Part shown: in pieces, positions 23,301-30,256 of the stretch
Numbering within the stretch: the stretch's first letter is position 1
Layout of the letters: the number at the start of each line of letters is the position of its first letter
Source: Aegicerativicinus sediminis
Lineage (GTDB): Bacteria > Bacteroidota > Bacteroidia > Flavobacteriales > Flavobacteriaceae
Direction: 5' to 3'
NCBI RefSeq assembly: GCF_015476115.1
Contig: NZ_CP064295.1
Span: 2,784,001 to 2,848,000 of the forward strand
DNA: 64,000 bases
Program-made: the position numbers and the translations under genes
Notes under the pieces: model-generated
The model's database searches: none
Told to the model about the DNA's origin: nothing
The model's input: the letters and a program-made list of their open reading frames with translations, nothing else

Positions 23301-23570
23301 CGTTGCATGGTTGTTTTCTTCACTAAAGTCTCGGAACACGGGTCGACAAATAAATTCTGTGACCATACCTTCGGCTTGTTCCACCTGAAGTTTAACCATT
23401 TTGAGTACCCCCAGATAGTCTGAAAATTTTTCATCAATGGTGGTACCATAACCCGCAAAATTTTTGGATATAAGATGCTTCAAATCCTCTGGGTTATCAC
23501 CATTGGTCATGATATCTATGAACTGGTCATAAGTTTCTCTAAGCCGTTTCTTTTTTTCTTCAGGTTTCAT
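14325..23570 (-). CDS. Giant soluble sensor histidine kinase: NTF2-like domain plus 14 repeated sensor modules
   Basis: At 3081 residues this is the largest gene in the window and very large for a bacterial kinase. It opens with an NTF2/SnoaL-like domain (residues about 1-135, with GKWKIKHFHGSM as the last strand) and a coiled coil. Fourteen modules of about 187 residues follow (about 171-2785), each led by the ERVR(S/A)(R/K)xMAMH linker. The kinase core has H2831 in LTAGIAHEIQNPLNF, N box NLMNNAFYAC, G1 DNGEGIS and G2 GTGLGLS. No membrane segment is visible. The core is of the HEIQNPLNF type shared with the four kinases upstream, unlike the HEIKNPLNF type of the two kinases downstream. It lies 3 bases after the TPR membrane kinase. 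The many modules suggest integration of many signals, or a mechanical or scaffold role; neither is shown. Confidence 0.92.
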   Translation of the reverse strand: MKPEEKKKRLRETYDQFIDIMTNGDNPEDLKHLISKNFAGYGTTIDEKFSDYLGVLKMVKLQVEQAEGMVTEFICRPVFRDFSEENNHATFIDEFTVRITSNGNTQEIPLRLSSILVVEEGKWKIKHFHGSMAVETENDTWHQEEFKQKMEKLQQLVDQKTSDLTQKNRELEIEAALERVRSRTMAMHQTSELQEVINTVYQQLTSLNLDITGGAFIAINDEITHDICCWGAGGTTDYVDRVHIPHMDIPIYTEMIKGIGKGPGFFTESFTPEEKQEFFDRLFQNPPYSESPKELKEEVMSREGGYTRSCTVSEHTSIFIVNHHGREFSEEDNAILKRFGKVFEQSYTRFLDLQKAEAQARQAQIEAALERVRGRSMAMHESKELTEVSAELYRELKKLGVPLLGCGFGLCTKENDYAEHWMHVEDGLLPMVKVPIDLDDVHRKMYHSWLKQQPCTIELSGEQLTHHYTKMAEITYLNLAIEKMKESETKLPDFQKNHVIPFKYGYTIIATTENFPEDSIFGRFTKVFEQAYTRFQDLKKAEAQAREAHIEAALERVRSKALGMNQSSDLLDIVVSMRQEFIALEHEAHYFWHMLWLPETYEKAMTSGDGSQIGMVMELPRHIHGEIPLLANWEKGNDPIVVYAMDVDAAIDYVDKMITLGDFKKVDPQAPTLDDIRHIGGLTFIMARTTHGEIGYSLPGKVDNPPIEARDLLVRFAKAFDFAHKRFLDLKRKEKQARNVEIELALEKVRSRTMAMQHSDELPEAANLLFTEIQALGIPAWSCGYNILSEDKTYSTCIMSSEGELQEPFKLPLTEHISLQPWHQAIVNGEDYFVYGQDGEDLVEHYRYMTALPELKNTFEQFKNAGLELPKAQINHLARFSQGFLLFITYEPVPEAHDIFKRFAKVFNQTYTRFLDLKKAEAQAREAQIEAALERVRAQGMAMHQSSEIKIATQTLHDQLINLGLLDEYAKAQIQEIEDGSEVVVMWSTNFGAADEDVYFEIDVNDIAKFGEYYRFYTSIPKSERKRNTFVLKYKGEELTELVEWAVKNDIVQKEEGDHLLQTFDEYYDHYALFSHGSLVVSKFEPLTPEQFSILQRFAVVFEQTYIRFLDLKKAEAQARESEIQLALERVRARSLAMHKSEELAEAATILFQQVKGLGIPQWTCGFCIFEIDDTEFTWYPGGADGEILQPSKIPLLEHPIFRQFNESRKRGDELYIYEKSGEVQEDHYRYMLTLPVVGEYLQSRIDAGEEFPTFQIDHIVNFSHGNLIFITYEHVPEMHDIFKRFGKVFEQTYTRFLDLKKAEAQAREAQIEASLERVRSKAMAMHSSKDISETVDLFFKELKVLGIVPIRCGVGEIDEQNQTSNLSATTSSNQGDSYEVIGKLKLAGHPVLERIFQHWKMQKEYHPELKGTNLTDYYKVMNPQVNFPDYPEDIIQYGSYFYFKEGLVFAWTEKQLSDEELKIFRRFTSVISLTYRRYMDLKEAEAQTREAQIEAALERVRSRSMGMQKSDELLSVVKTLYGEFQSLQVNFDVVGIHLIQDTSKDLHLWLSTADGLYDNIVHWPYKDIRIFSDVHTSIETGEMFESTYSKEETKEFFTEYFKLKSVPKNRKAVTKNVEAIEWIGSFLSNSGLLLMRYTSGEFSLEEKDIVKRFAKVFEQTYTRFLDLKKAEQQAREAQIEAALERVRSRSIAMQKSEEISDIAGKIFTELRELDLALNRVLIWTFNHEEKYTTWWSANPEVENTAESYRIDYNDNPVFLNYLEAWKKRTPIHLFTLSGDVKKHWEDHLFEHTELSRLPEEVRKGMRSEGTLYTVSVISDYGLMMSGSLETLSQVSIDIIQRFGRVFQQSYTRYLDVQKAEAQARESQIEVALEKVRSRTMAMQKGEELKDVVVLLYKELMSLGVTNFTTCGYVEVNEKTERQLTYVTHPGGDSLGLFYLPLKGDDTFDDRYAAWKRQQKIFHQSVAGEVRIKHLEYAITTFNSKEAEEMVRNEFPDPTIFYCFNFSHGYLHLVTGSLLKQEEEEILARFTIVFEQTYARFLDLKKAEAQAREAQIEAALERVRSRSMAMRKSEELRDAASLLYKELRSLDIGKFLNCGYVLIDEHNKVQNAWMTHTDGAIREAHQMPLVGDEIMDERYAMWKKKVAIFHQKVGGEKLKIHNAFATGQKNPEESAKNMLLDLPDPTVFYFGNFSEGYLHLLAEEEFSKESEKILSRFTKVFENTFRRFLDLQKAEAQAREAQIEAALERVRSRTMGMQQSDELEEVIQLVFDQFVQLNINLDHSGFILDYKTNEDMHIWLADRNKFKSEIFLPYFDCAHWNSFINAKKNGEHFFANLLQHEEKNKFYNDLFNLLPDPPNDLLNIYLSKPALAISTVLLDNVGLYIENFDGIPYTDAENEILMRFGKVFQQTYTRFLDLKRAEEQAREAQIEAALERVRSKAMAMRNSEDISEATTVLFDEVEKLKIETIRCGIVIVHENKIMDAWTTSIDNNSQKIKVTGQIDMTIHPLLLEVFEGWKKQSPPGEYKLEGKDGKAYYEALSREAQYSLPDSKDVEETHYCTWFNFKEGSFFTFTKDQLPEIARVIFERFAKVFGLTYQRYRELIESEKREKEARKQASLDRVRGEIASMRSTEDLERITPIIWDELTNLGVPFFRCGVFIIDDIEDNIQLHLSDPHGNSLGLMNLDFSTNNITKNVVESWRTHEVYKEYWNKQDFINWTQGLQDLGKIETTTKYQGGDTAPESLYLNFVPFSQGMLYVGNLEPLSDENIGLVRNLAESFSIAYARYEDFNKLERAKANIEKALKDLKDTQKQLVQSEKMASLGELTAGIAHEIQNPLNFVNNFSEVSSEMIAEIKEELQKGEMEEVEALLQDISENLEKINHHGKRADSIVKGMLEHSRTSTGEKTPTDLNSLCDEYLRLSYHGLRAKDKTFNADIKTNFEADVPKIKVISQDIGRVLLNLMNNAFYACSKKATHLKSEKLKANGNATSIIEEFKPQVYVGTSKIGDFVEIVVADNGEGISNNIIEKIFQPFFTTKPTGQGTGLGLSLSYDIIKAHGGEIEVTSEVGKGTTFTVKLPTEEN
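15218..23060 (-). repeat. Array of 14 sensor-module coding repeats
   Basis: Period about 560 bases, same linker landmarks as the neighbouring 13-module array. Corresponding subtypes occur in both genes, for example the CGYxxx...YRYM-LP...FxxGxLxFITYEPVPE-HDxFKRF class and the terminal RGEIASMR...VPFFRCGVFI class. The two arrays therefore share ancestry but differ in module number and order. Boundaries are approximate. Confidence 0.85.
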
Positions 23571-23573
23571 ATG

Positions 23574-25586
23574 TTAATTGCTGTAAGGCAATTCAATTTT
23601 AAAGACGGTTCCTTTATTTTCTTCACTATCAATATATATAGAGCCATTATGGGCTTTAATAATATCATAACTTAAGCTTAATCCTAGACCAGTTCCCTGA
23701 CCAGTCGGTTTGGTGGTAAAAAATGGTTGAAATATTTTATCTCTCAGGTTTTTGGGTATACCATCCCCATTATCTCCTACTTCAATATCTATTTTGTTTC
23801 CAATTTGTTTAGTACTTACCGATACAGTAGGATTGTAGGCGCCATTCATTTTTAACTGCTTTTCATGAACCGCATAAAAAGCATTGTTCAACAAATTGAG
23901 TATTACCCGACCAATATCCTGTGGAACTAGTTCAAATTTTTTAATATTAGAATCGAAATCAGTTTCAATAGTGGCATTAAAAGATTTATCCTTAGCCCTT
24001 AAACCATGGTATGCCAATCGTATGTATTCATCCACTAAAGCATTTAGATTGACTTCTTTCTTTTCTCCCTTGTTGCCACGGCTATGAAGTAGCATGCCTT
24101 TTACAATGGTTTCGGCACGTTTACCGTGATGGTTAATTTTATCGAGATTGTTAATGACATCTTGGGCCAATTGCTTAGCATTTTCTGAATTTCCATTAAT
24201 CAACTCTTCTTTTATTTCCTCCATTAGTTCCTTGCTTACTTCACTAAAATTATTCACGAAGTTCAATGGATTTTGTATTTCATGGGCTATACCAGCAGTA
24301 AGTTCTCCAAGGCTGGCCATTTTTTCGGATTGAATCAATTGGGCTTGTGCAGCTTGCAAATCTGAAAGGGTGTTTTCTAATTTGGTGTTGGATTTTTGTT
24401 TTTGTTGATTATTACGGTATAGGAAGAGAGCTACAAAAAGAATTATTACAATTGCCACTATTAGCCCTATCATCTTTAAACGGTTTTGTGAAGCAATCTG
24501 ATCGTCAGCAATTTGTTTAAGCCTAAGTTGCTCCTCAAAACCGATGTTTTGCATTTGAATCAACTTATTTATGTAGTCATTATTTAAACTATCATTTAAA
24601 GTCTTCGCTTTTTCTAGATTGTACAATGCAGACTCTGGTTGTTCTAAGTTTTTATATATATTTGATAATAGGGTGTAACCTGTAGCTAAATTCTGTTGAT
24701 TGCTTATCTCTTCGGCAACATCAATTCCTTTATTCGTGTAGTACAACGTAGAATCATTTACCCCTAAAATTGAATACAACATTCCTTTACTGTAGTAAGA
24801 AGTAGATAAACCAATAAGTTCATTTGAAGCTTCATTAGCTTTAATTGATTTTTCTATAAATAGTAAAGCAGAATCATATTCTCTCTTATTAAGATAATAT
24901 CTGCTAATGCCTTGGTAGGTTCCTGATAGGCCGGTAATGTAGGGTGAGTTGTTATAATATTTTAATGATTGATTATAATATGCCAAAGCAGAATCAGGTT
25001 GTTGATTGTTCTCGTAAATGGTAGCAAGGTCTCGAGTGGATAGTGATAGTATTTTTTGATTCTTTAATTTTTCACCTATTTCGATGGCTTTTTCAAGTTC
25101 TTCTTTCTGACGGCTCTCCATTCTGGATGCACTGTATAAGGTTGAAAGTTCATAATGCAGCATGCCAATAATTGAAAGTCTTGCCTCTTCTGGGCTTTCG
25201 GAGAATGAGAAATTTTGGTATCCCCATCCAATGTCGGCACTATTAGGTTCATTAGCAATCTTTAAAGCCTTATTGTAATTCGTTAATGCAGTAGATAAAT
25301 CATTTTGCCATAATCTAACGTAGGCTATTTGTTGGTAGGCATCTGCCTCGTACAATTTCATATTCAGCTTCTCGGCATACTCTAACTGTTTCTGATGGTA
25401 ATACTCCGCACTATCTACCTGACCATTTTGAAGATAGAACCCCATATTTCTATAGGTATCCATTTTAATGGTATCATTGTTGGTTGTCTGAATAATTTGT
25501 TCCAAACTATCCAAATACCTAGATTCTTGTCCCAAGGAGATACTTGGAAGAACTGCAAAAAGAATTATGATCCTTAGAAATCTCAT
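23574..25586 (-). CDS. TPR-containing membrane sensor histidine kinase
   Basis: I take the ATG at 25586, which gives 670 residues and a clean signal peptide (MRFLRIIILFAVLPSISLGQ). A longer frame from 25649 would run far into the upstream kinase gene and bury that signal. The exported part carries tetratricopeptide-type helical pairs (for example ALAYYNQSLKYY, ALLFIEKSIKAN). A membrane helix lies at about 372-389 (MIGLIVAIVIILFVALFL), then a coiled coil and the kinase core: H435 in LTAGIAHEIQNPLNF, N box NLLNNAFYAV, G1 DNGDGIP, G2 GTGLGLS. It starts 4 bases after the stop of the soluble TPR kinase. It probably reads a periplasmic or envelope cue through TPR-mediated binding; the ligand is unknown. 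Confidence 0.93.
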   Translation of the reverse strand: MRFLRIIILFAVLPSISLGQESRYLDSLEQIIQTTNNDTIKMDTYRNMGFYLQNGQVDSAEYYHQKQLEYAEKLNMKLYEADAYQQIAYVRLWQNDLSTALTNYNKALKIANEPNSADIGWGYQNFSFSESPEEARLSIIGMLHYELSTLYSASRMESRQKEELEKAIEIGEKLKNQKILSLSTRDLATIYENNQQPDSALAYYNQSLKYYNNSPYITGLSGTYQGISRYYLNKREYDSALLFIEKSIKANEASNELIGLSTSYYSKGMLYSILGVNDSTLYYTNKGIDVAEEISNQQNLATGYTLLSNIYKNLEQPESALYNLEKAKTLNDSLNNDYINKLIQMQNIGFEEQLRLKQIADDQIASQNRLKMIGLIVAIVIILFVALFLYRNNQQKQKSNTKLENTLSDLQAAQAQLIQSEKMASLGELTAGIAHEIQNPLNFVNNFSEVSKELMEEIKEELINGNSENAKQLAQDVINNLDKINHHGKRAETIVKGMLLHSRGNKGEKKEVNLNALVDEYIRLAYHGLRAKDKSFNATIETDFDSNIKKFELVPQDIGRVILNLLNNAFYAVHEKQLKMNGAYNPTVSVSTKQIGNKIDIEVGDNGDGIPKNLRDKIFQPFFTTKPTGQGTGLGLSLSYDIIKAHNGSIYIDSEENKGTVFKIELPYSN

Positions 25587-25590
25587 TGAA

Positions 25591-27642
25591 TTAGGTTTTT
25601 GGTAATTGAATTGTAAAAGTGGTTCCTTCATTATCTCTTGTGCCAACATTCAGTTTTCCTCCATGAGCCTTTATGATATCATAACTTAAACTCAATCCCA
25701 GACCAGTTCCCTGACCAGTTGGTTTGGTTGTAAAAAAGGGCTGAAATATTTTGTCTATAATGTTTTGGGGTATCCCGTTGCCATTGTCTTCAATAGAAAT
25801 GGTTATGTTTCCCTTTTCATTTTTGGTTTTGATCTTTACGGTCGGTACAAAAATTCCATGCAGGCTTTTGTACTTATCCTGGGTGGCATAGAAGGCATTG
25901 TTTAAAATATTCAAAATAACCCTGCCAACATCTTGTGGTATTATATTCAACTTGGGGATATCGTCATCAAAATTTGTTTCTATGGATGCATTGAAGGTTT
26001 TATCCTTAGCTCTTAAACCATGGTATGCCAAGCGAACATATTCATCCACCAATGTATTGATATCCGTTTCTTCCTTTTCACCTTTATTGGTGCGGCTATG
26101 TTGCAGCATTCCCTTTACGATGCCATCTGCTCTTTTACCGTGATGGTTAATCTTTTCAAGGTTTTGTATTACATCATTAGCGATTTCCTTGACATCATCC
26201 AAATTACCTTCTTCCAGTTCCTCTTTCATTTCTTCAAGCAGTTCCTTACTAACCTCACTGAAGTTGTTGACAAAGTTCAATGGGTTTTGTATCTCATGGG
26301 CGATACCAGCGGTAAGTTCACCAAGGCTTGCCATTTTTTCAGATTGAATCAATTGGGCTTGGGTGGCTTTGAGCTCAGCTAAGATTTGTTCAAGCTTTAA
26401 CTTTTGATTTTTGATTTCTTCATTAAATCTTGTTAACTCTTCATTTCGCCTTTTGGTAGTTTCTGCTTCTTTTTTTGCTTCCTCAGCTTTAAAAGATGTT
26501 TCAATATTTAAAATTTTTTGGTCGATTGCATTTTTATGAAGTTCTTTTTCTTTGTTAAAATATTCCTCAAAATGAAATAATGCCAAATGGAATTTTTCTT
26601 TCTTTTTATGAAATTTATATAAATGAAAATGTGCTTTGCTTATTAAATCTTTAGCATTAATTTCTTCTGCTATATTAAGTGATTGTTCAAGGTAATTATA
26701 GGTAAATTCATCACCATCAATATTTTTGGTATTGAGATTTGAAATAAATAAAATAGCTTCTACTTCACCTCTTTTATCACCTCCATTACGCCTTATTTCG
26801 AGGCTCTGGTGAGCAAGTTTTCTTGCCTCATTTATTTCTCCCCTCTCCTTATAAATTTCAGCAAGATGTAACAAGGTATTAGCCCTCCCTTTATTGTCTC
26901 CTGTCGTTTTACTTATTTCAAGACTTTTTTCGAAATAATTTTTTGCATGATCATATTCTTTTAACTTCAAAAAAGTAAATCCGATATTATCTAGACTTCC
27001 AGCTTCACCCCATTTGTCGTGTGATTTTTGTCTGATTGCCAATCCTTTTTTGAAGTATTCCAATGCATGCTCATAATCGCCATTGTCAAAGTAGACCAAT
27101 CCAATAATATTGATCGAATAACCTTCCATCAATTCAAAATCGAAACTTTTTGCGATTGACAGACTTTCAAATAGATAATCTAGGGCTTTTTCATAATTGC
27201 CTAAGTGTTTATAAGTAACCCCTATCTGATAACAAACTGTTGTAAGTGTTTCTTTTGTTCCTGAAAGAGTAGCTAGTTCATGACTTTTTAAAAGTAAATT
27301 CAAAGAAGATCCGAGATTACCCCAGTTACGCTCGATAATTCCCAAATACTCATATGAGATACTTTGCCCTCTGATATCTCCAAGAGTTTCAAAAAGGCTT
27401 AAAGATTCTTTAAGGAGAGGTAATGCTTTATCATTTTTTAATAATCTTATGTAGGAAAATCCATGAAGGCAAAGAGATAAAGCCAAACCCTTTTTATAAT
27501 TGGCTTCACGAGCGAGCTGAACTGCTTTTTCACTGAATTCAAATGATTTTTCTGAATCATTTATTCTAGTCTGCCAAGCGAGCTCATTTAAATTGTCAAT
27601 ATTAGCCTCTATTGAGATCATATCTATATATTGTTCGGTCAT
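25591..27642 (-). CDS. Soluble TPR sensor histidine kinase
   Basis: This 683-residue protein has no signal peptide or membrane helix. Residues about 1-360 are tetratricopeptide repeats of the ~40-residue class (GLVYFDNGDYEHALEYFKKG, GFTFLKLKEYDHAKNYFEKS), similar to Rap/NPrR-like or two-component TPR sensors. A coiled coil with an EELTRFNEEIKNQKLKLEQ-type segment leads to the core: H449 in LTAGIAHEIQNPLNF, N box NILNNAFYAT, G1 DNGNGIP, G2 GTGLGLS. The kinase core is nearly identical in DNA and protein to that of the next gene upstream. The gap to that gene is 7 bases. It probably senses a cytoplasmic protein or peptide partner; that is inference from the TPR fold. Confidence 0.93.
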   Translation of the reverse strand: MTEQYIDMISIEANIDNLNELAWQTRINDSEKSFEFSEKAVQLAREANYKKGLALSLCLHGFSYIRLLKNDKALPLLKESLSLFETLGDIRGQSISYEYLGIIERNWGNLGSSLNLLLKSHELATLSGTKETLTTVCYQIGVTYKHLGNYEKALDYLFESLSIAKSFDFELMEGYSINIIGLVYFDNGDYEHALEYFKKGLAIRQKSHDKWGEAGSLDNIGFTFLKLKEYDHAKNYFEKSLEISKTTGDNKGRANTLLHLAEIYKERGEINEARKLAHQSLEIRRNGGDKRGEVEAILFISNLNTKNIDGDEFTYNYLEQSLNIAEEINAKDLISKAHFHLYKFHKKKEKFHLALFHFEEYFNKEKELHKNAIDQKILNIETSFKAEEAKKEAETTKRRNEELTRFNEEIKNQKLKLEQILAELKATQAQLIQSEKMASLGELTAGIAHEIQNPLNFVNNFSEVSKELLEEMKEELEEGNLDDVKEIANDVIQNLEKINHHGKRADGIVKGMLQHSRTNKGEKEETDINTLVDEYVRLAYHGLRAKDKTFNASIETNFDDDIPKLNIIPQDVGRVILNILNNAFYATQDKYKSLHGIFVPTVKIKTKNEKGNITISIEDNGNGIPQNIIDKIFQPFFTTKPTGQGTGLGLSLSYDIIKAHGGKLNVGTRDNEGTTFTIQLPKT
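25690..26390 (-). repeat. Near-identical kinase-core repeat, copy A
   Basis: About 700 bases encoding the dimerisation/phosphoacceptor and ATPase domains match copy B (27749-28449) almost base for base at a constant offset of 2059. The few differences include AAN/AED at the codons for VKEIANDV versus VKEIAEDV. The genes differ completely before and after this block, pointing to a recent segmental duplication or gene conversion. Confidence 0.85.
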
Positions 27643-27649
27643 TTTTTCA

Positions 27650-28687
27650 TCAATTCTTAGGCAATTGAATTTGAAAAATTGTTCCCATTCCTTCTTGGGT
27701 TATCATTTCTATCTGACCTCCATGTGCCTTAATTATATCATAACACAGACTCAATCCCAGACCAGTTCCCTGACCAGTTGGTTTGGTTGTAAAAAAAGGC
27801 TGAAATATTTTGTCTATAATGTTTTGGGGTATCCCGTTGCCATTGTCTTCAATAGAAATGGTTATGTTTCCCTTTTCATTTTTGGTTTTGATCTTTACGG
27901 TCGGTACAAAAATTCCATGCAGGCTTTTGTACTTATCCTGGGTGGCATAGAAGGCATTGTTTAAAATATTCAAAATAACCCTGCCAACATCTTGTGGTAT
28001 TATATTCAACTTGGGGATATCGTCATCAAAATTTGTTTCTATGGATGCATTGAAGGTTTTATCCTTAGCTCTTAAACCATGGTATGCCAAGCGAACATAT
28101 TCATCCACCAATGTATTGATATCTGTTTCTTCCTTTTCCCCTTTATTGGTGCGGCTATGTTGCAGCATTCCCTTTACAATGCCATCTGCTCGTTTACCAT
28201 GATGGTTAATCTTTTCAAGGTTTTGTATAACATCTTCAGCGATTTCCTTGACATCATCCAAATTCCCTTCTTCCAGTTCCTCTTTCATTTCTTCAAGCAG
28301 TTCCTTACTAACCTCACTGAAGTTGTTTACAAAGTTCAATGGGTTTTGTATCTCATGGGCGATACCAGCGGTAAGTTCACCAAGGCTTGCCATTTTTTCA
28401 GATTGAATCAATTGGGCTTGGGTGGCTTTGAGCTCTTCCAAAGATTGTTTTAAAGCATTATTGGATTCTTCAATAGCTTTTCGTTTTTGGTCTAGTTCCT
28501 CAATGGTTTCTTCCAAAAGAATAGCTGTTGTCCGCTTAACTTTCTCGGTACGCTCAAGTTTAAATTCTGAAATGGTAAGATCTGAATCTACTTTTTTTAT
28601 AGCCTTTATAAGCAATTCCTTTTCCTCAGAAGCAATAGAATCACTTTTTTGAACCCAATTTAATATGTGCTCTAATTGGCTATGCAT
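27650..28687 (-). CDS. Short soluble histidine kinase paired with a FIST protein
   Basis: This 345-residue protein is mostly catalytic. Residues 1-90 are helical and coiled-coil (ELDQKRKAIEESNNALKQSL) and no sensor domain is recognisable. The core has H111 in LTAGIAHEIQNPLNF, N box NILNNAFYAT, G1 DNGNGIP and G2 GTGLGLS (with LSLCYD instead of LSLSYD). The start codon overlaps the end of the upstream FIST gene by 8 bases, so the two are probably translationally coupled and the FIST protein may be its separate sensor subunit. That pairing is known for other FIST proteins such as NosP and its kinase; here it is inferred from position. Confidence 0.92.
   Translation of the reverse strand: MHSQLEHILNWVQKSDSIASEEKELLIKAIKKVDSDLTISEFKLERTEKVKRTTAILLEETIEELDQKRKAIEESNNALKQSLEELKATQAQLIQSEKMASLGELTAGIAHEIQNPLNFVNNFSEVSKELLEEMKEELEEGNLDDVKEIAEDVIQNLEKINHHGKRADGIVKGMLQHSRTNKGEKEETDINTLVDEYVRLAYHGLRAKDKTFNASIETNFDDDIPKLNIIPQDVGRVILNILNNAFYATQDKYKSLHGIFVPTVKIKTKNEKGNITISIEDNGNGIPQNIIDKIFQPFFTTKPTGQGTGLGLSLCYDIIKAHGGQIEMITQEGMGTIFQIQLPKN
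27749..28449 (-). repeat. Near-identical kinase-core repeat, copy B
   Basis: This is the second copy of the block at 25690-26390, in the same orientation. The copies are separated by about 1.35 kb and could recombine to delete the intervening sensor region. The limits are read by eye from the point where the two sequences stop matching. Confidence 0.85.
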
Positions 28688-29843
28688 GATTTTCTTTTAA
28701 AGCTACCCAACAGCAGGCACCGGAATGAAGGTTTTGTTTTCCATTTAAAGCCCTGCCGTATTCCCCATACGTAAAAAATCCGGCCATTGGAGCACTCCAT
28801 AGAGCAGCTAAACCTTCATTTTCTTGAGTTGCAAATGGTCCAAGAATTGGAGCACGACCAGCACATGAAAATACTAATAGTGCATCAGCCGTATCATCTG
28901 CTGAATTTTTTAAATGGTCAGCTTTTTCCAATATGTCTTCGACTATGTCAAAATCTGGAGGCATGGTAAACCAAAATTTAGAACCTTCGGGCATTTCCAT
29001 ATCCATAACCAGGGCATGTTTTTCATAATCTATTTTCATTGGGGTTTTTAAAATGGTTTCTCCATTTTCTCGTTCTACTATAAAGGGGAATTCAAACGAC
29101 AGTTCCTCAAATAAATCGAAATTCTTATCATTTAATTTTTCTTCTTTGCCTAGGTATCGGAAGTACATATCCACAGCAGATTTACCTTCAACCTCATATA
29201 ACAGATTTCCTGCACTTTTGGTTACTGTCCTAGAAATACCCATGGGTTTCCAACCTGTAATAGCCATGCCTCGAAGAGATATGACATCGGCATCTAGAAC
29301 GAGGGCAATAATACCATTTCTACTTTCATAAGAATTTGTAAACACATAAGTGGCTTCCAATTGCCAATCATCTCCGGCCATCCCGCCAATAAAAATTTTA
29401 TCTGAACCCAAAAATTTCTCAAAGGATTTAACCATGTCTTCGCCATTAAACATCTCAAAGTTTTCATTGATACCAGTGCTGCACACGATAAGGGACGGGT
29501 TTTTAAACTTTTTAAGGGCAGCATCTGAAATTTCTTTAATTGCATGCTCCATTGTATTTTCTCCTATGTCTCCCAAAACGATTTTATAGGTTTCGGAGGA
29601 GAGTTCTAGGAGCAAACCCGCAGCTCCACCTTCGGATTGTATACCATTAACAAATTCTCCACAGGAAGTGGCGCCAAACAGCTCAATATCCATTTTGCTA
29701 AAAATGTCCGTTATGGTCTTCCGATCCTGTTTCACAGAAATGAACATTATGGCAACGTTAGGTTTAAAACCATCCTTCATTGACATTTTTAAGGCATTCT
29801 CAATTTCATTTACAGAATTTCCGTGGATCGATTTTGCTTTCAT
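28680..29843 (-). CDS. FIST-domain sensory protein (kinase-linked)
   Basis: The 387-residue protein matches the FIST_N/FIST_C family. It opens with MKAKSIHG and has the FISVKQDRKTITDIF and ELFGATSCGEF segments of FIST_N. The C-terminal half carries LLVFSCAGRAPILGP...PMAGFFTYGEYGR, characteristic of FIST_C. No signal peptide is seen, so it should be cytoplasmic. FIST proteins are small-molecule sensors; some bind heme and nitric oxide (NosP) and control a co-encoded kinase. Its stop overlaps the start of the kinase at 28687, which supports a sensor-kinase pair. A 99-base gap separates it from the EthD-like gene upstream. The ligand here is unknown. Confidence 0.9.
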   Translation of the reverse strand: MKAKSIHGNSVNEIENALKMSMKDGFKPNVAIMFISVKQDRKTITDIFSKMDIELFGATSCGEFVNGIQSEGGAAGLLLELSSETYKIVLGDIGENTMEHAIKEISDAALKKFKNPSLIVCSTGINENFEMFNGEDMVKSFEKFLGSDKIFIGGMAGDDWQLEATYVFTNSYESRNGIIALVLDADVISLRGMAITGWKPMGISRTVTKSAGNLLYEVEGKSAVDMYFRYLGKEEKLNDKNFDLFEELSFEFPFIVERENGETILKTPMKIDYEKHALVMDMEMPEGSKFWFTMPPDFDIVEDILEKADHLKNSADDTADALLVFSCAGRAPILGPFATQENEGLAALWSAPMAGFFTYGEYGRALNGKQNLHSGACCWVALKENHA

Positions 29844-29942
29844 AGAACCGGATTAAAAGAGTGTTTTGTAAAGGGGGTTAAATACCTTTCATTGAATATA
29901 AATAGGTAGTTTATGTAAAGCTTTTGATTCATTAAATTTTAA

Positions 29943-30245
29943 CTAATCAATAATCCCTGTTAATAAGGTTACCCCACCTGTGGCAAAATTGGCTAAATCA
30001 TTTGCTATAGCTTGTCCTTCTGGCGACCCCAATGTACTCTGAAGTGCATCCACGTCTTTAAACCAAAATTCGGCAAGACGATAATATTCTGGACGTGATC
30101 CATCTGCAGCATTCAGAAATTTGGTGAATTCCATTTTTTCATGGCCCTTAAGCACATCTACCAAAGCCATATGTTGATTATTGTAATACTCTTCAAAGGC
30201 ATTCTCGTCCGTTGGGTGTCCGTATAGTGCAGTTAGTTTAATCAT
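29943..30245 (-). CDS. Small EthD-like dimeric alpha/beta-barrel protein
   Basis: The protein has 100 residues counted from the ATG at 30245 (MIKLTALYGHPTDENAFEEY). A longer frame would need a TTG at 30287 inside the upstream FIST gene. The sequence has the EthD pattern: a first strand, then P-D--AFE-YY-NQHM, then EYYRLAEFWFKDVDALQSTL and a C-terminal TGGVTLLTG. Members form ferredoxin-like dimers and often have no known catalytic role. It begins 11 bases after the first FIST gene, so it belongs to the same transcript and sits between the two FIST genes. It may handle or bind the same ligand; that is speculation. Confidence 0.85.
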   Translation of the reverse strand: MIKLTALYGHPTDENAFEEYYNNQHMALVDVLKGHEKMEFTKFLNAADGSRPEYYRLAEFWFKDVDALQSTLGSPEGQAIANDLANFATGGVTLLTGIID

Positions 30246-30256
30246 AGTTATTTGGT

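Noticed and set aside
5650-23570. Giant kinases as an assembly artefact of collapsed or chimeric reads
   Set aside because: The frames are uninterrupted for 8.7 and 9.2 kb, modules are well diverged, and ends are complete, so an artefact is unlikely, although strain comparison would settle it.
5801-23675. Many plus-strand open frames of 60-143 codons opposite the giant kinase genes (for example 5801-6232 and 10284-10694)
   Set aside because: They lie antisense to well-supported coding sequence, repeat with the module period (same shadow peptide at each linker), and have no family match or start context. They are frame shadows.
25587-25649. Longer N-terminus for the TPR membrane kinase starting at 25649
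   Set aside because: It would overlap the upstream kinase by about 59 bases and place the signal peptide internally; the ATG at 25586 fits a normal signal sequence.
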